From NCBI GenBank assembly GCA_035294305.1, contig DATGLD010000011.1, forward strand, positions 5,997 through 69,996: a DNA stretch of 64,000 bases. Direction: 5' to 3'. This stretch comes from DASRBN01 sp035294305. Lineage in GTDB: Bacteria; Chloroflexota; Ktedonobacteria; Ktedonobacterales; Ktedonobacteraceae. The notes under the pieces were generated by a model that saw nothing but the letters and a program-made list of their open reading frames with translations, did no database searches and was not told the origin of the DNA. Made by a program: the position numbers and the translations under genes. Positions within the stretch are counted from its first letter, which is position 1. Each line of letters starts with the position of its first letter. This document shows positions 24,919 through 33,256 of this stretch, piece by piece.

Positions 24919-25935
24919 ATGGAGAAGAAGGATGCACAGCGACAGACCTCGCCGGAGCCTATCCTCACGGAAGATAGCACTGTTCTGCAAGCCAATCTCT
25001 TCAGCGGCACTTCAACAGTGATCAGCGAACCGCCTGATCCTACAGAAACGCCTTTTCCACCCCTGATTCGCACCAATCCGCTGACGGATCAATCCAGCCT
25101 CTCAGCCTGCGTCATACCTTATCAACAGGCTTTGCAGTTAGCCGGTAAATCTGACTACACTGTTACCTGTTTTCTCTCAGACCTCAAAATGTTCAGCGAC
25201 TTTGCCGGGCGCGATATCCCTGTGGGGCGTATCACGAAGGAGCAGCTCACCGATTGGCTCATGAAATTGCAGTTTGGTACAAAGGGCCAGACGCCTGCAC
25301 CCAAAACGATGGCTCGTCGCGTCACATTCTTGAAAAATTTCTTCTCCTGGCTGGCCCGCGAGGGCGTCATTCGTGAGGACCCTTCGGCAAGCCTGGCGTT
25401 CAAGCGGCCTTTGCCTCCGCTGCCGGAACTGCTCTTTGATGATGAGGTACAGCGTCTGCTGGATGCGGCTGCCCAAGACCCGCGCTGCCATTGCCTCGTC
25501 TATCTTGTGCTGAACGCGGGCTTGAAAAAAGAGGAGATCATGGGGCTGAAATTAGAGCACATTGACCTTTCCGACCTCCAGGCTCCCCTACTCACTGTGC
25601 ATTTTCCTGCCGCGACCGGCAAACAGCATCGCGAACGCCGGCTCGCGCTTCCTGCTCAATTTACTACCATCTTGAAGCAATATATCGCAAAATATCGCCC
25701 TAGCGAGGAATTATTTGTCTGCACCGATCGCAACCTGAACTATATCCTGGCGCGGGCAGTCAAAGCGGCAGGCATCAAGAAGCGTGTCACGTTGCAGCTG
25801 CTGCGCGATACCTTCGCCGTGCAACAACTGAAAGCAGGAGTATCACCTGAGGCGTTGCGTGAAAAACTGGGCCTTTCTGACGAGGCATGGCTGGAGTCAC
25901 GCGAAAAGTATCGCCGGCTGGCATTCGCGAAGTGA
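24919..25935 (+). CDS. Tyrosine recombinase-like protein with degenerate active site
   Basis: A 338-residue protein with a SAM-like core-binding domain (about 62-165) and a phage-integrase catalytic fold (about 170-335). The first catalytic arginine, normally in a GLR motif, is lysine (K203 in NAGLKKEEI). The HxxRH box is LQLLRDTF: the histidines are Q293 and D297 while R296 stays. The last histidine/tryptophan position is leucine (KLGL). A tyrosine (Y331) remains near the C-terminus. Strand exchange therefore seems unlikely, and a DNA-binding role is more plausible. The start follows AAGGAGG. No att-like repeats or cargo genes flank it. Confidence 0.8.
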   Translation: MEKKDAQRQTSPEPILTEDSTVLQANLFSGTSTVISEPPDPTETPFPPLIRTNPLTDQSSLSACVIPYQQALQLAGKSDYTVTCFLSDLKMFSDFAGRDIPVGRITKEQLTDWLMKLQFGTKGQTPAPKTMARRVTFLKNFFSWLAREGVIREDPSASLAFKRPLPPLPELLFDDEVQRLLDAAAQDPRCHCLVYLVLNAGLKKEEIMGLKLEHIDLSDLQAPLLTVHFPAATGKQHRERRLALPAQFTTILKQYIAKYRPSEELFVCTDRNLNYILARAVKAAGIKKRVTLQLLRDTFAVQQLKAGVSPEALREKLGLSDEAWLESREKYRRLAFAK

Positions 25936-25953
25936 GTTTGAAGCTTATCCATA

Positions 25954-25989
25954 GAGGCAATCAAAGCGCGCACTATGCTTGATTGCCTC
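25954..25989. terminator. Bidirectional terminator between convergent genes
   Basis: GAGGCAATCAA pairs with TTGATTGCCTC around a 14-base loop, followed by AAATGTTTT. It lies between the recombinase-like gene and the zinc-ribbon gene, which converge. Confidence 0.7.
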
Positions 25990-25996
25990 AAATGTT

Positions 25997-26650
25997 TTAT
26001 CTCGGTTGGCTCGTGATGATCTGGATGCTAGACTTACGTTTGATCGCGTTGTTTAGCATGATGGCATTGAATACAATAGCGCCGACTGCCAGTGGGCCGA
26101 GGCAGAGGAGACCTATCCCCAATGTCAAAATGGTTCCGACGATCAGAACCGGCCAGTAAACGAGAAAGCTGCAGATCAGTAGTACGACCCCTACAGTTGT
26201 TTCCCCCGACATAAGCCAGCCCACGCCGTAGATACCGAGGAAGATTGAGAGTAGCACTTCGACCAGTACCGCGGAGTTGCTCGAGCTGGATGTAGTTACA
26301 ACATTGACTCCAACAAGTGGCTGGGCGATCGGAGTGTTGACAATATTCACATTGACCGAGCCGGGAAAAGGTGGCTGGCCATAGGATTGCCCATATCCAA
26401 AATTTGGTTGGGGAGGCTGCATATAGCCAGGCTGTGGAGGGGGATATGCCGGCTGGGGAGGCTGCATATAGCCGGGCTGTGCTGGATAGCCCTGGCCATA
26501 ATCCGGTATGGCCAGCCCGTCCATCGGATAGGGCCCATGGTTTGTCGGTTGTTGGGATCTGCCCAACATCGACGAGGTGATCGTTCCACACGAAGGGCAG
26601 ATAGCTATATTGTCTGGCATCTCTTTCCCGCATCGTTCGCAAGTTATCAT
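25997..26650 (-). CDS. Zinc-ribbon membrane protein with Pro/Gln-rich linker
   Basis: A 217-residue protein. An N-terminal zinc ribbon has the CERC and CPSC pairs (residues 4-7 and 18-21). A linker of about 60 residues repeats units such as GYMQPPQPAYPPPQ. Two or three hydrophobic helices fill the C-terminal half (about 130-200). This architecture is common in bacterial membrane proteins of unknown function, with the ribbon in the cytosol. It follows comEC on the same strand after 103 bp, but nothing ties it to DNA uptake. Confidence 0.75.
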   Translation of the reverse strand: MITCERCGKEMPDNIAICPSCGTITSSMLGRSQQPTNHGPYPMDGLAIPDYGQGYPAQPGYMQPPQPAYPPPQPGYMQPPQPNFGYGQSYGQPPFPGSVNVNIVNTPIAQPLVGVNVVTTSSSSNSAVLVEVLLSIFLGIYGVGWLMSGETTVGVVLLICSFLVYWPVLIVGTILTLGIGLLCLGPLAVGAIVFNAIMLNNAIKRKSSIQIITSQPR

Positions 26651-26753
26651 ACTCTTTTCCCTTCTCGTTTAGCCAGTATCTTCGTCAAGCAAACTTAAAA
26701 TTATCGCATTGTTGAGTATCATAGCACATAGGACAAGCTATTGCAATGGATTT

Positions 26754-29252
26754 TTAACTTAAATTCCATTCATTACCACTACTACTGATCTCTACATGAT
26801 CTAATTGTGCCGTCTGTATCACCCGCCACGTAGCGCCCGCGAATGGCGCGGGAGTGATAACCGAGCTTTGTCCGGCCTTCCGTGACTTTGCGCTTAACAT
26901 AGCCGGTGTGATTACCAACAAGGATGGGTGAGCCATTTGTAAAATGCTGCTCAATGAAGCCGGGAAAGATTTGCCTGCTTCTCCCACAACCTGAACCACA
27001 TTAGCCTGTAAAAGGCTGGGATCGAGCGTGGAGGCTAAGCCGTTCAGCGCGTATTTGCTAAGCGCAGCCACGCCCAACAATAGCATCTGGAAGCCAGGAG
27101 CAACAAGCCGCATGACCAGGCTGTTATCCAGTTCTTCGTCGCTACTTTTATGCAGCGGCGACGGCGGCCAGAGTACCTGCAAAAGCACCTGCGAGCCTAT
27201 CGAAATGGTGATATGTTGCCGGGCCTGCATGTAGCTAAGACCCCGGTCACTAATAGAGCGTCGCCAGAGCGCATAGCTGACATTAGGATGTAGCATTCCT
27301 GCGTCGATAACCTCTTCGATCTGGTAACGAGTCACAACATCCTGCAAACCGGCTAAATGATCTTCGCGTGGCGCCGTCAAAATGACAGCGTCGAGCGAAC
27401 GCTGCCAGAGAGGAAGCGTGTTGTAAAGTTGTTGCGATAAAGAAACCGCGTCCATGCCGCCATCTATTAATACTGTTTTGCCATCAGGTGTTTGGATGAG
27501 AATAGATTCTCCTTGCGCGGGTTGTCCTGCCGGCCCGACATGAAGAAAAGTAATCATCAATCGTCCACCTGGATGTGCCGCGTGGACTGATATGCCGGTT
27601 GCCAGTACGATGATGAGCGCAGCGCTGATTTGTAGAATACGCCAAGTGCGATATGAAAACAACGGGGGTGCTTTGTTAGCTGTGCGCGTTTGCATAGTTT
27701 CCGGCCAGAGGCGAAAGAGAATAATTACTACGAGACTCAACAAGACGTAATACCCCCAGGCGACCGGAGCACTGACCGTGTTATTAACGGATAAAAATGC
27801 TCCTGGAGTGCTGGCGAGCCAGGGAATGATTTTACTCAAAAACAGTAGTAATGGCTGGATAATCCAGCCGAAGAGAATGCTAATTTGTGTGGAGAAAAAT
27901 CCGCTGGCGCAAATCAGGAAGCCAGGCGGGATCAAAATTCCCAGCAAAGGGACCGATAATAGATTGGCCAGAGGCGCGATAAAGGAGACCTGAGAGAAGG
28001 TAATTGCAATAATTGGCCAGGTCGCGCACTGCGCAGCCAGCGTAACGGCGCTAATTTCGGCGACAATATGCCCGAAAGGGAATCGTTCCAGGGAACGGAA
28101 AAAGCGCAGGAAGAATGGAGTGAGCATGACGATGCCCAGCGTACCCAGAAAAGAAAGCTGAAAACCTGCATCCCATAATATAAAAGGATCGACCATGCTC
28201 ATAAGAAAAGCCGCGAGGGCTATGGCGGTATAGAAGTTATAAATGCGTCCGATGCGCGGGGCGATCACCAGCAAAATGCCCATAATGCCTGCTCGTATTG
28301 CTGCCGGTCCTGCGCCACTCAAAACGGTGTATACAGCGATGTTCAGTCCAACAAGCATCGTTGCCAGCCAGCGCCTCCAGTCACGGCGTTTTTGGGCGGG
28401 TAGCAATCTGGTCTGTTTATCATGTTCTTTATAATATAGCCATCTGGCGCTAGCCGAAACGAGACCCGCGAGAATAGTTACTTTGAAGCCTGATGGCGCG
28501 ATCAGATGTGCTGTGCCCGTCTCGTTGAAATATGGAATCAAGGGGATGAGCGCGGGTGTGCGCAGGCTGAGCAGGATTGCGATAAGCAGGGCCGCCAGAG
28601 GCGGTGGGAGCGATCGCTCGATGATAATGGCGAACTGCGTGCGCAATTGAAAGAGGGCGGCGATAATAGGATTGCCCCCGCTTGCATTCACGGTTAACGC
28701 TGGAAAGGCCATGCTGGCGAAAATTTCGGGCGGACTGTGTGGAGATGGAGGGTCAAGTTTGCCTTTGAGTTCGACGGCATCGCCATAATTTGGCCCATAA
28801 GGATTGTCAATGTATGAACCCAGCATCATGACATCAATTTGACCGTGCGCATCCTGCCAGGATGATCCGCTGTCGGTGCTGACGCTGGATACTGCGACGG
28901 TTAACAACCGGCTGCGGGCCTCCAACGTTGGTTCGTCGGCTACTGTTCCCTGCACTTCGAGCTTTTTTTGTCCAATGAAAGTGCTGATAGCCTGGGGATC
29001 ACCAACCGGTGAGACAATCGCATAGCGCCAGGCACCAAGCATGAGCCACAGCGTGATCAATGCCAGCAATAACCCGCGATCGCTGCGCCAGAAGAGGATC
29101 ACGCAGATTAGAGAGGCGAGAGCGCCTATCAATGAAATCCATACAGGAAGATTTATCCAGTCGCCGAGTACAATGCCTGCCAGCCATGAGGCTGCTACCA
29201 CTACCAGTACTAGTCCGTGGAGGTCTATTTCGACTTTTTTGCTGCTTTCCAC
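26754..29252 (-). CDS. comEC: ComEC/Rec2 DNA uptake channel protein
   Basis: An 832-residue protein with an N-terminal membrane part and OB-like region, the competence domain (about 205-500, including GTAHLIAPSGFKVTIL, the conserved ComEC HLxAxSG-type motif) and a C-terminal metallo-beta-lactamase-like domain (about 560-810). ComEC forms the channel that carries single-stranded DNA across the plasma membrane in transformation. In the hydrolase-like domain the usual T/S-H-x-D-x-DH motif reads LTAPREDHLAGL, so the first histidine is lost. GTG is the likely start. It lies 71 bp after comEA on the same strand. Confidence 0.92.
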   Translation of the reverse strand: MESSKKVEIDLHGLVLVVVAASWLAGIVLGDWINLPVWISLIGALASLICVILFWRSDRGLLLALITLWLMLGAWRYAIVSPVGDPQAISTFIGQKKLEVQGTVADEPTLEARSRLLTVAVSSVSTDSGSSWQDAHGQIDVMMLGSYIDNPYGPNYGDAVELKGKLDPPSPHSPPEIFASMAFPALTVNASGGNPIIAALFQLRTQFAIIIERSLPPPLAALLIAILLSLRTPALIPLIPYFNETGTAHLIAPSGFKVTILAGLVSASARWLYYKEHDKQTRLLPAQKRRDWRRWLATMLVGLNIAVYTVLSGAGPAAIRAGIMGILLVIAPRIGRIYNFYTAIALAAFLMSMVDPFILWDAGFQLSFLGTLGIVMLTPFFLRFFRSLERFPFGHIVAEISAVTLAAQCATWPIIAITFSQVSFIAPLANLLSVPLLGILIPPGFLICASGFFSTQISILFGWIIQPLLLFLSKIIPWLASTPGAFLSVNNTVSAPVAWGYYVLLSLVVIILFRLWPETMQTRTANKAPPLFSYRTWRILQISAALIIVLATGISVHAAHPGGRLMITFLHVGPAGQPAQGESILIQTPDGKTVLIDGGMDAVSLSQQLYNTLPLWQRSLDAVILTAPREDHLAGLQDVVTRYQIEEVIDAGMLHPNVSYALWRRSISDRGLSYMQARQHITISIGSQVLLQVLWPPSPLHKSSDEELDNSLVMRLVAPGFQMLLLGVAALSKYALNGLASTLDPSLLQANVVQVVGEAGKSFPASLSSILQMAHPSLLVITPAMLSAKSRKAGQSSVITPAPFAGATWRVIQTAQLDHVEISSSGNEWNLS

Positions 29253-29323
29253 CGCTTGTTACCGCCAATTCACGGAAATTCTAATTGATGCATTGCCGGG
29301 TAATGTGACTTTTTGTTGCTCTC

Positions 29324-30118
29324 CTAGACCGTTACCATATTCTTAATCCGGTCGTAAATTGACTTGCTAATGACCTGCAGCAATTGATCGACAGAAGTGT
29401 AGGGTCCATGCTGCTGGCGGTAATTCACAATGGCCTGTGCTGTTGTGCTACTTACGTGCAGGTACGTGCGCAGGTCGTCCACACTGGCTGTATTGATATT
29501 GACCAGTTGCCCCGAGCCTGCGCCTGGAGTTGCGCTCGCGCCCGGTTGAGGGACTCCACCCACATAAGATGGCGGTATTTCCCCAATGGCTACTACGTAT
29601 ACTTCCTCGCCGTCGCTTAATTTTGCGGCCAGGTTGAGCGCGACGAGGTTTGCGTCCGGCAAAGCGCCTCCGGCGGCTTGCAGTAGTTGGAAAATACGCG
29701 CATCCCCCGGCAATATATAGACTCCTGGATGTTTGACGGCGCCGGTCACATAGACCTGAATGTCTTCGCTACCGGTAGACGAATTAGCGTTAGCTCCGGC
29801 GCTTGAACCGATGCCAACACTATTCTGTTGCGAACTGCTCGTGGAAGTATTGAGTAATGAAGGATCCTCCCAGACGAAGAAAATTGCCATGACCAGAAGG
29901 AGCGTCAAGGTGATGGCCACGATGCGCGAGAGTTTCTTTTTTTGCATCGACTGCACGGGCGTGATGGATGTATCAATATGCGGCTCGTCTGAATTCATGG
30001 GAGTTGGTGGCGCAGTGATGCTGACCTGCGGTAGAGTTTGTTGCTGCGAGAGTTGGTACAGTGACTGGGCCTGTGACGCTGCTAGGCCCGGGTTGCGAAA
30101 TTGTGTTTTTGGCTCCAT
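29324..30118 (-). CDS. comEA: ComEA-like DNA-binding competence protein
   Basis: A 264-residue protein. A cytosolic N-terminus of about 65 residues is followed by one membrane helix (IVAITLTLLLVMAIFFVW), a serine/asparagine-rich linker, an SLBB domain (IQVYVTGAVKHPGVYILPG), and a C-terminal helix-hairpin-helix domain with VNINTASVDDL and VNYRQQHGPYTSVDQL. ComEA binds double-stranded DNA outside the membrane and passes it to ComEC, encoded next on the same strand. A MITE-like element ends about 70 bp upstream of its start and may affect its promoter. Confidence 0.92.
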   Translation of the reverse strand: MEPKTQFRNPGLAASQAQSLYQLSQQQTLPQVSITAPPTPMNSDEPHIDTSITPVQSMQKKKLSRIVAITLTLLLVMAIFFVWEDPSLLNTSTSSSQQNSVGIGSSAGANANSSTGSEDIQVYVTGAVKHPGVYILPGDARIFQLLQAAGGALPDANLVALNLAAKLSDGEEVYVVAIGEIPPSYVGGVPQPGASATPGAGSGQLVNINTASVDDLRTYLHVSSTTAQAIVNYRQQHGPYTSVDQLLQVISKSIYDRIKNMVTV

Positions 30119-30187
30119 TGTCCAAAGCCCTCCGACATAATCTCATCGGTGCTAAGAATAGCAGGCAAGAGCGCTGGCTGTCAATAT

Positions 30188-30328
30188 ATTTTGACTGCCA
30201 TCCACTCATAATTCTTTCAGCGGGCCTCCGGCCCGTCAGGACGGGAGGGGAAGCAAGCGGGGACACCCCGCACCCCGGCAGGGGTGAACCCCCTGCACCC
30301 CGAGTTATGAGTGGATGTCAGATTTTGA
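30188..30328. mobile_element. MITE-like element with terminal inverted repeats and 7-bp target duplication
   Basis: The left end (30195-30214) is CTGCCATCCACTCATAATTC; the right end (30302-30321), read on the other strand, is CTGACATCCACTCATAACTC, 18 of 20 matching. The 127-bp body between is GC-rich with CCCCGCACCCC and CCCCCTGCACCCC direct elements and no reading frame. ATTTTGA directly flanks both outer ends (30188-30194 and 30322-30328), as expected for a target-site duplication. It is non-autonomous; the mobilising transposase is not in this window and its family was not assigned. Confidence 0.85.
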
Positions 30329-30424
30329 GAGGAAATGCTGAGGATGCTGAGCAGGCCGGTAAGCAGCAACTCGCTCAATTCCTGCGGCAGGTGCAGATTG
30401 AAGAGGGAAGTTGACTTTCTATGA

Positions 30425-30430
30425 TATAAT
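30425..30430 (+). promoter_or_regulatory. -10 element of tRNA-Arg
   Basis: TATAAT, preceded by TATGA, lies ten bases before the tRNA 5' end, so transcription would begin almost at the mature tRNA. No good -35 was found at the usual distance. Confidence 0.5.
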
Positions 30431-30439
30431 CGTGGTGAA

Positions 30440-30511
30440 GTCCCCGTAGCTCAGTGGATAGAGCACTGGTCTCCGGAACCAGGCGCGCAGGTTCAATTCC
30501 TGTCGGGGACG
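30440..30511 (+). tRNA. tRNA-Arg (anticodon CCG)
   Basis: The acceptor arms GTCCCCG and CGGGGAC pair fully, the D arm is GCTC...GAGC, the anticodon arm CTGGT-CTCCGGA-ACCAG puts CCG at the anticodon, and the T arm GCAGG-TTCAATT-CCTGT closes with one wobble. The discriminator is G and CCA is not encoded. Confidence 0.95.
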
Positions 30512-30749
30512 TTCCCACATTCATAAATACCGGTCAAGAGATATATATTTAAGTACCCGTGAAAATTGCTGGTGTTCTTATTCCTCTTGATTGAGAAGAT
30601 TTATCAGAGCGTATCTCAGAAACCTGATAAACACTTACATTTCTCTGCCTTCTTTCCATATAATAATAACAAGTAGGCGATGCTGATCTCTGGCTATCTA
30701 TAGCGGTGAAGGCGCTATTCGTGTGCTGATATGGAAAGGGGACATTTCA

Positions 30750-31067
30750 ATGGCAGAACAAAGAGACGAAGATATCGTATTGAGGGCTGAGGCTCTGGAT
30801 AGAGCTGAACGGGCGAAGAGGAAAAAATATACCTGGCGTGGGCTTGTTTTGTTATTCATCGGTATCGTCCTCGTCGCAATTGGTATTGTCCTCAATACCG
30901 GACCTGCATCCTCGGAAGGGCTTTTTGTGGCTCTCGGTGTGATTGTCCTCATTGCCAGCATCATTTCTTTTTTGATAGGAGTAATCAATCCATTCATTAC
31001 GGATGTGATCAGGTTTAACCGCAAGCGCTCAATTCCCGCCGACGCTGAAGAAGTGGAACAGCCCTAA
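30750..31067 (+). CDS. Small two-helix membrane protein of unknown function
   Basis: A 105-residue protein. A charged N-terminus of about 30 residues (EALDRAERAKRKKYTW) is followed by two hydrophobic helices (LVLLFIGIVLVAIGIVL and ALGVIVLIASIISFLIGVI) and a charged tail. The ATG at 30750 follows AAAGGGGA at a good distance; a GTG at 30723 is less likely. It is monocistronic and downstream of tRNA-Arg. I do not recognise the family. Confidence 0.65.
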   Translation: MAEQRDEDIVLRAEALDRAERAKRKKYTWRGLVLLFIGIVLVAIGIVLNTGPASSEGLFVALGVIVLIASIISFLIGVINPFITDVIRFNRKRSIPADAEEVEQP

Positions 31068-31314
31068 GTAACGACACGTAAGCAACCGTATCCACCAACA
31101 CTCCTAATAAACAGCGATTGTTGTGAGAAGTCTCTGAGAAATGACGTATAGTTAAGTACGTAACGTAATCCCTTGTCTATCTTCAAGTGGATTTGTGTTA
31201 TTACCGCACTTTTTCTGGATAGAATGGAAGGCGGCTATCTCGAAACTGTGACGGATGGCTCCCGGCTATCGGGAGTCAATTACCTCAATGTTATTTTTAC
31301 TCTAGGAGGACACA

Positions 31315-33018
31315 ATGCTTAAGAAACCCCAACCGCGTTTTCTTCTGATGTCCTTTTCCGTCCTGTCGGTGCTGATCCTCTTGCTGAGCGCCTGTGGTGC
31401 CCCCAGCACCAATAACAATGGCAATGGCAGCGGCAACGGCGGAACCATCACCAAGGGTGGTACCTGGACCGATGATCTGTACGAAGAGCCTGATTCACTT
31501 ATCCCCAATGCTTCTTCGGAGACCTTCTCGGATATCGTTGACCAGGCGATCTATGCCCCGCTGTTCTATGGCGATGCTCAGGGCAATCTGCATCCCGGCC
31601 TGGTCACGGAAATTCCTACCGAGGCCAATGGAGGCATCAGTGCTGATCTGAAGACCTGGACGTTCCACCTGCGCCCCGGCCTCAAGTGGTCCGATGGCCA
31701 GCCCGAGGACGCCCGCGATGTTGACTACACGTGGAAGCTATGGACCAGTGGCAAGTTCCCGGCCGCCAGCACTGTCGGTTACAACCTGATCACGAGCGCG
31801 GATATCTCCTCGGACAACCTGACCATCACCTTCCATCTCAAACAGGCCTTCTCCCCGTTCCTGTCGGTGTGGGCCGATGGCTTGACATCTCCACTGCCGG
31901 CTCATCATTTTAGCTCAGTGGCCCCCGACAAGATTCAGACCACCTCGGATAACCTGGATCCCACAGTGACCAGTGGCCCATTCAAGATGAGCGAGAGCAA
32001 GCCGGGCGACCACTACACCGTGGTGCGCAACCCCGATTATTATCAGGCGGCACAGGGCTATCCGTACCTGGATAGTATCGTCTTCCGTATCGTCACCGAC
32101 CAGAATACCATCCTCAAGGACCTGCAAGCCGGCTCGATCACTTCGTCGTGGTTCCTGGATGTGACCAAGGTGGCGGCCTACCAGGCGTTGAGCAACTACA
32201 AGCTGACCTCCAATCCCAACTCCTCCAACTTCGAGGCCATGTACTTCGATTTCCACAACCCCATCCTGGGTACCGATGTCGCAGTACGCAAAGCCATGGC
32301 CATGGCTATTGATCACCAGGCCCTGATCGTCACCGCGCGTCGTGGCGAGGCGGTGCCCTTGTGTACCGATCATGGCAAGAGTTACAATCCGGGCTACCAG
32401 GCCAATGCGCCCTGTCCGCCATTTGATCCCACGGCAGCAGGCAATCTGTTGACGCAAGATGGCTGGATTATGGGCTCCGATGGCTACCGGCATAAGGGCG
32501 GCAAGACGTTGGAGTTCAAGTATTCGACGACGGCCAACAACTACTGGCGTGCCGACGACGAGTTGATCATCCAACAGAACTTCCAGGCCATTGGCATCAA
32601 GATTGACATCCAGAACTACCCGGCCAGCACGTTCTTTGGCACGTTCCTGACCGATGGCAAGCCAGGGGTCTATGACATTGCGGAGTTCGAGGACTCGTTC
32701 ACCTACGATGCAGATGACTCGGCGTTGTTTGCCTGCAACCAGTTCCCGCCCGCGGGCTTCAACATTGACTTCTACTGCAACCACCAGCTGGATCAGCTCT
32801 TCATCCAGGAGCAGTCGACGGCCAATGCGGCACAGCGGCAGCAGGTCTTCGACCAGATTCACCAGATTTACCTGACGGACTTCCCGTTCATCACCCTGTA
32901 TTCGCCAACGGACATCGCGATGCACAAGGTGACCGCCATCAACTACGATCCGGGCCCGATGGGCGCCCAGGAAGACAACCAGGTCTGGCTATGGGCCTGT
33001 GCGGGTGGTCATTGTTAG
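31315..33018 (+). CDS. Oligopeptide ABC transporter substrate-binding lipoprotein (SBP family 5)
   Basis: A 567-residue extracellular binding protein. The signal peptide ends in the lipobox LLSAC, with C27 as the lipid-modified residue, followed by a Gly/Asn/Ser-rich spacer. The SBP_bac_5 domain follows: GLKWSDGQPEDARDVDYTW, FSPFLSVWADGL and the C-terminal IYLTDFPFITLY. It captures peptides and delivers them to the permeases encoded downstream. TAGGAGGA precedes the ATG. Codon third positions are strongly G/C-biased compared with neighbours, consistent with high expression. It is separated from the permease gene by a strong hairpin. Confidence 0.95.
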   Translation: MLKKPQPRFLLMSFSVLSVLILLLSACGAPSTNNNGNGSGNGGTITKGGTWTDDLYEEPDSLIPNASSETFSDIVDQAIYAPLFYGDAQGNLHPGLVTEIPTEANGGISADLKTWTFHLRPGLKWSDGQPEDARDVDYTWKLWTSGKFPAASTVGYNLITSADISSDNLTITFHLKQAFSPFLSVWADGLTSPLPAHHFSSVAPDKIQTTSDNLDPTVTSGPFKMSESKPGDHYTVVRNPDYYQAAQGYPYLDSIVFRIVTDQNTILKDLQAGSITSSWFLDVTKVAAYQALSNYKLTSNPNSSNFEAMYFDFHNPILGTDVAVRKAMAMAIDHQALIVTARRGEAVPLCTDHGKSYNPGYQANAPCPPFDPTAAGNLLTQDGWIMGSDGYRHKGGKTLEFKYSTTANNYWRADDELIIQQNFQAIGIKIDIQNYPASTFFGTFLTDGKPGVYDIAEFEDSFTYDADDSALFACNQFPPAGFNIDFYCNHQLDQLFIQEQSTANAAQRQQVFDQIHQIYLTDFPFITLYSPTDIAMHKVTAINYDPGPMGAQEDNQVWLWACAGGHC

Positions 33019-33070
33019 TAGTAAATGCACCACTATTATGGTTGATGCCTGTTCGTTGAATGTTACTGCA

Positions 33071-33105
33071 CTCCGGTTGGATACTTTCAAGGTATTCAAC
33101 CGGAG
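33071..33105 (+). terminator. Hairpin between binding-protein and permease genes
   Basis: CTCCGGTTGGATAC pairs with GTATTCAACCGGAG (one G-U) around TTTCAAG. There is no strong T-run. Such a hairpin can stabilise the upstream message or attenuate read-through, giving more binding protein than permease. Confidence 0.6.
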
Positions 33106-33256
33106 CAATTGTAATCGGTGAGCTTTCTTTTCTGCCTGGCTGCTCTCCAGAGAAGAGCTGTAATGTAGCGTGCGGAGTATTGACGTTAACATATAGAGAT
33201 ATGGTAAACTATTACAAACGTTTCCCGTCCTTGTCTTCTATCCTTTGGAGGTGCTT

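Noticed and set aside
24835..25935. Integron or prophage integrase module
   Set aside because: The recombinase-like protein has a degenerate active site; no attachment-site repeats, tRNA target or phage genes lie nearby.
30331..30414. 28-codon frame after the MITE as a real gene
   Set aside because: It has no start or ribosome binding site. Joining it across one copy of ATTTTGA gives at most a 44-residue frame with no clear family, so it is noted only as a possible gene tail.
31915..32925. 336-codon open frame on the minus strand
   Set aside because: It is antisense to the oligopeptide-binding protein gene; the strong third-position G/C bias of that gene removes stops in the opposite frame. 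The translation resembles no protein family.
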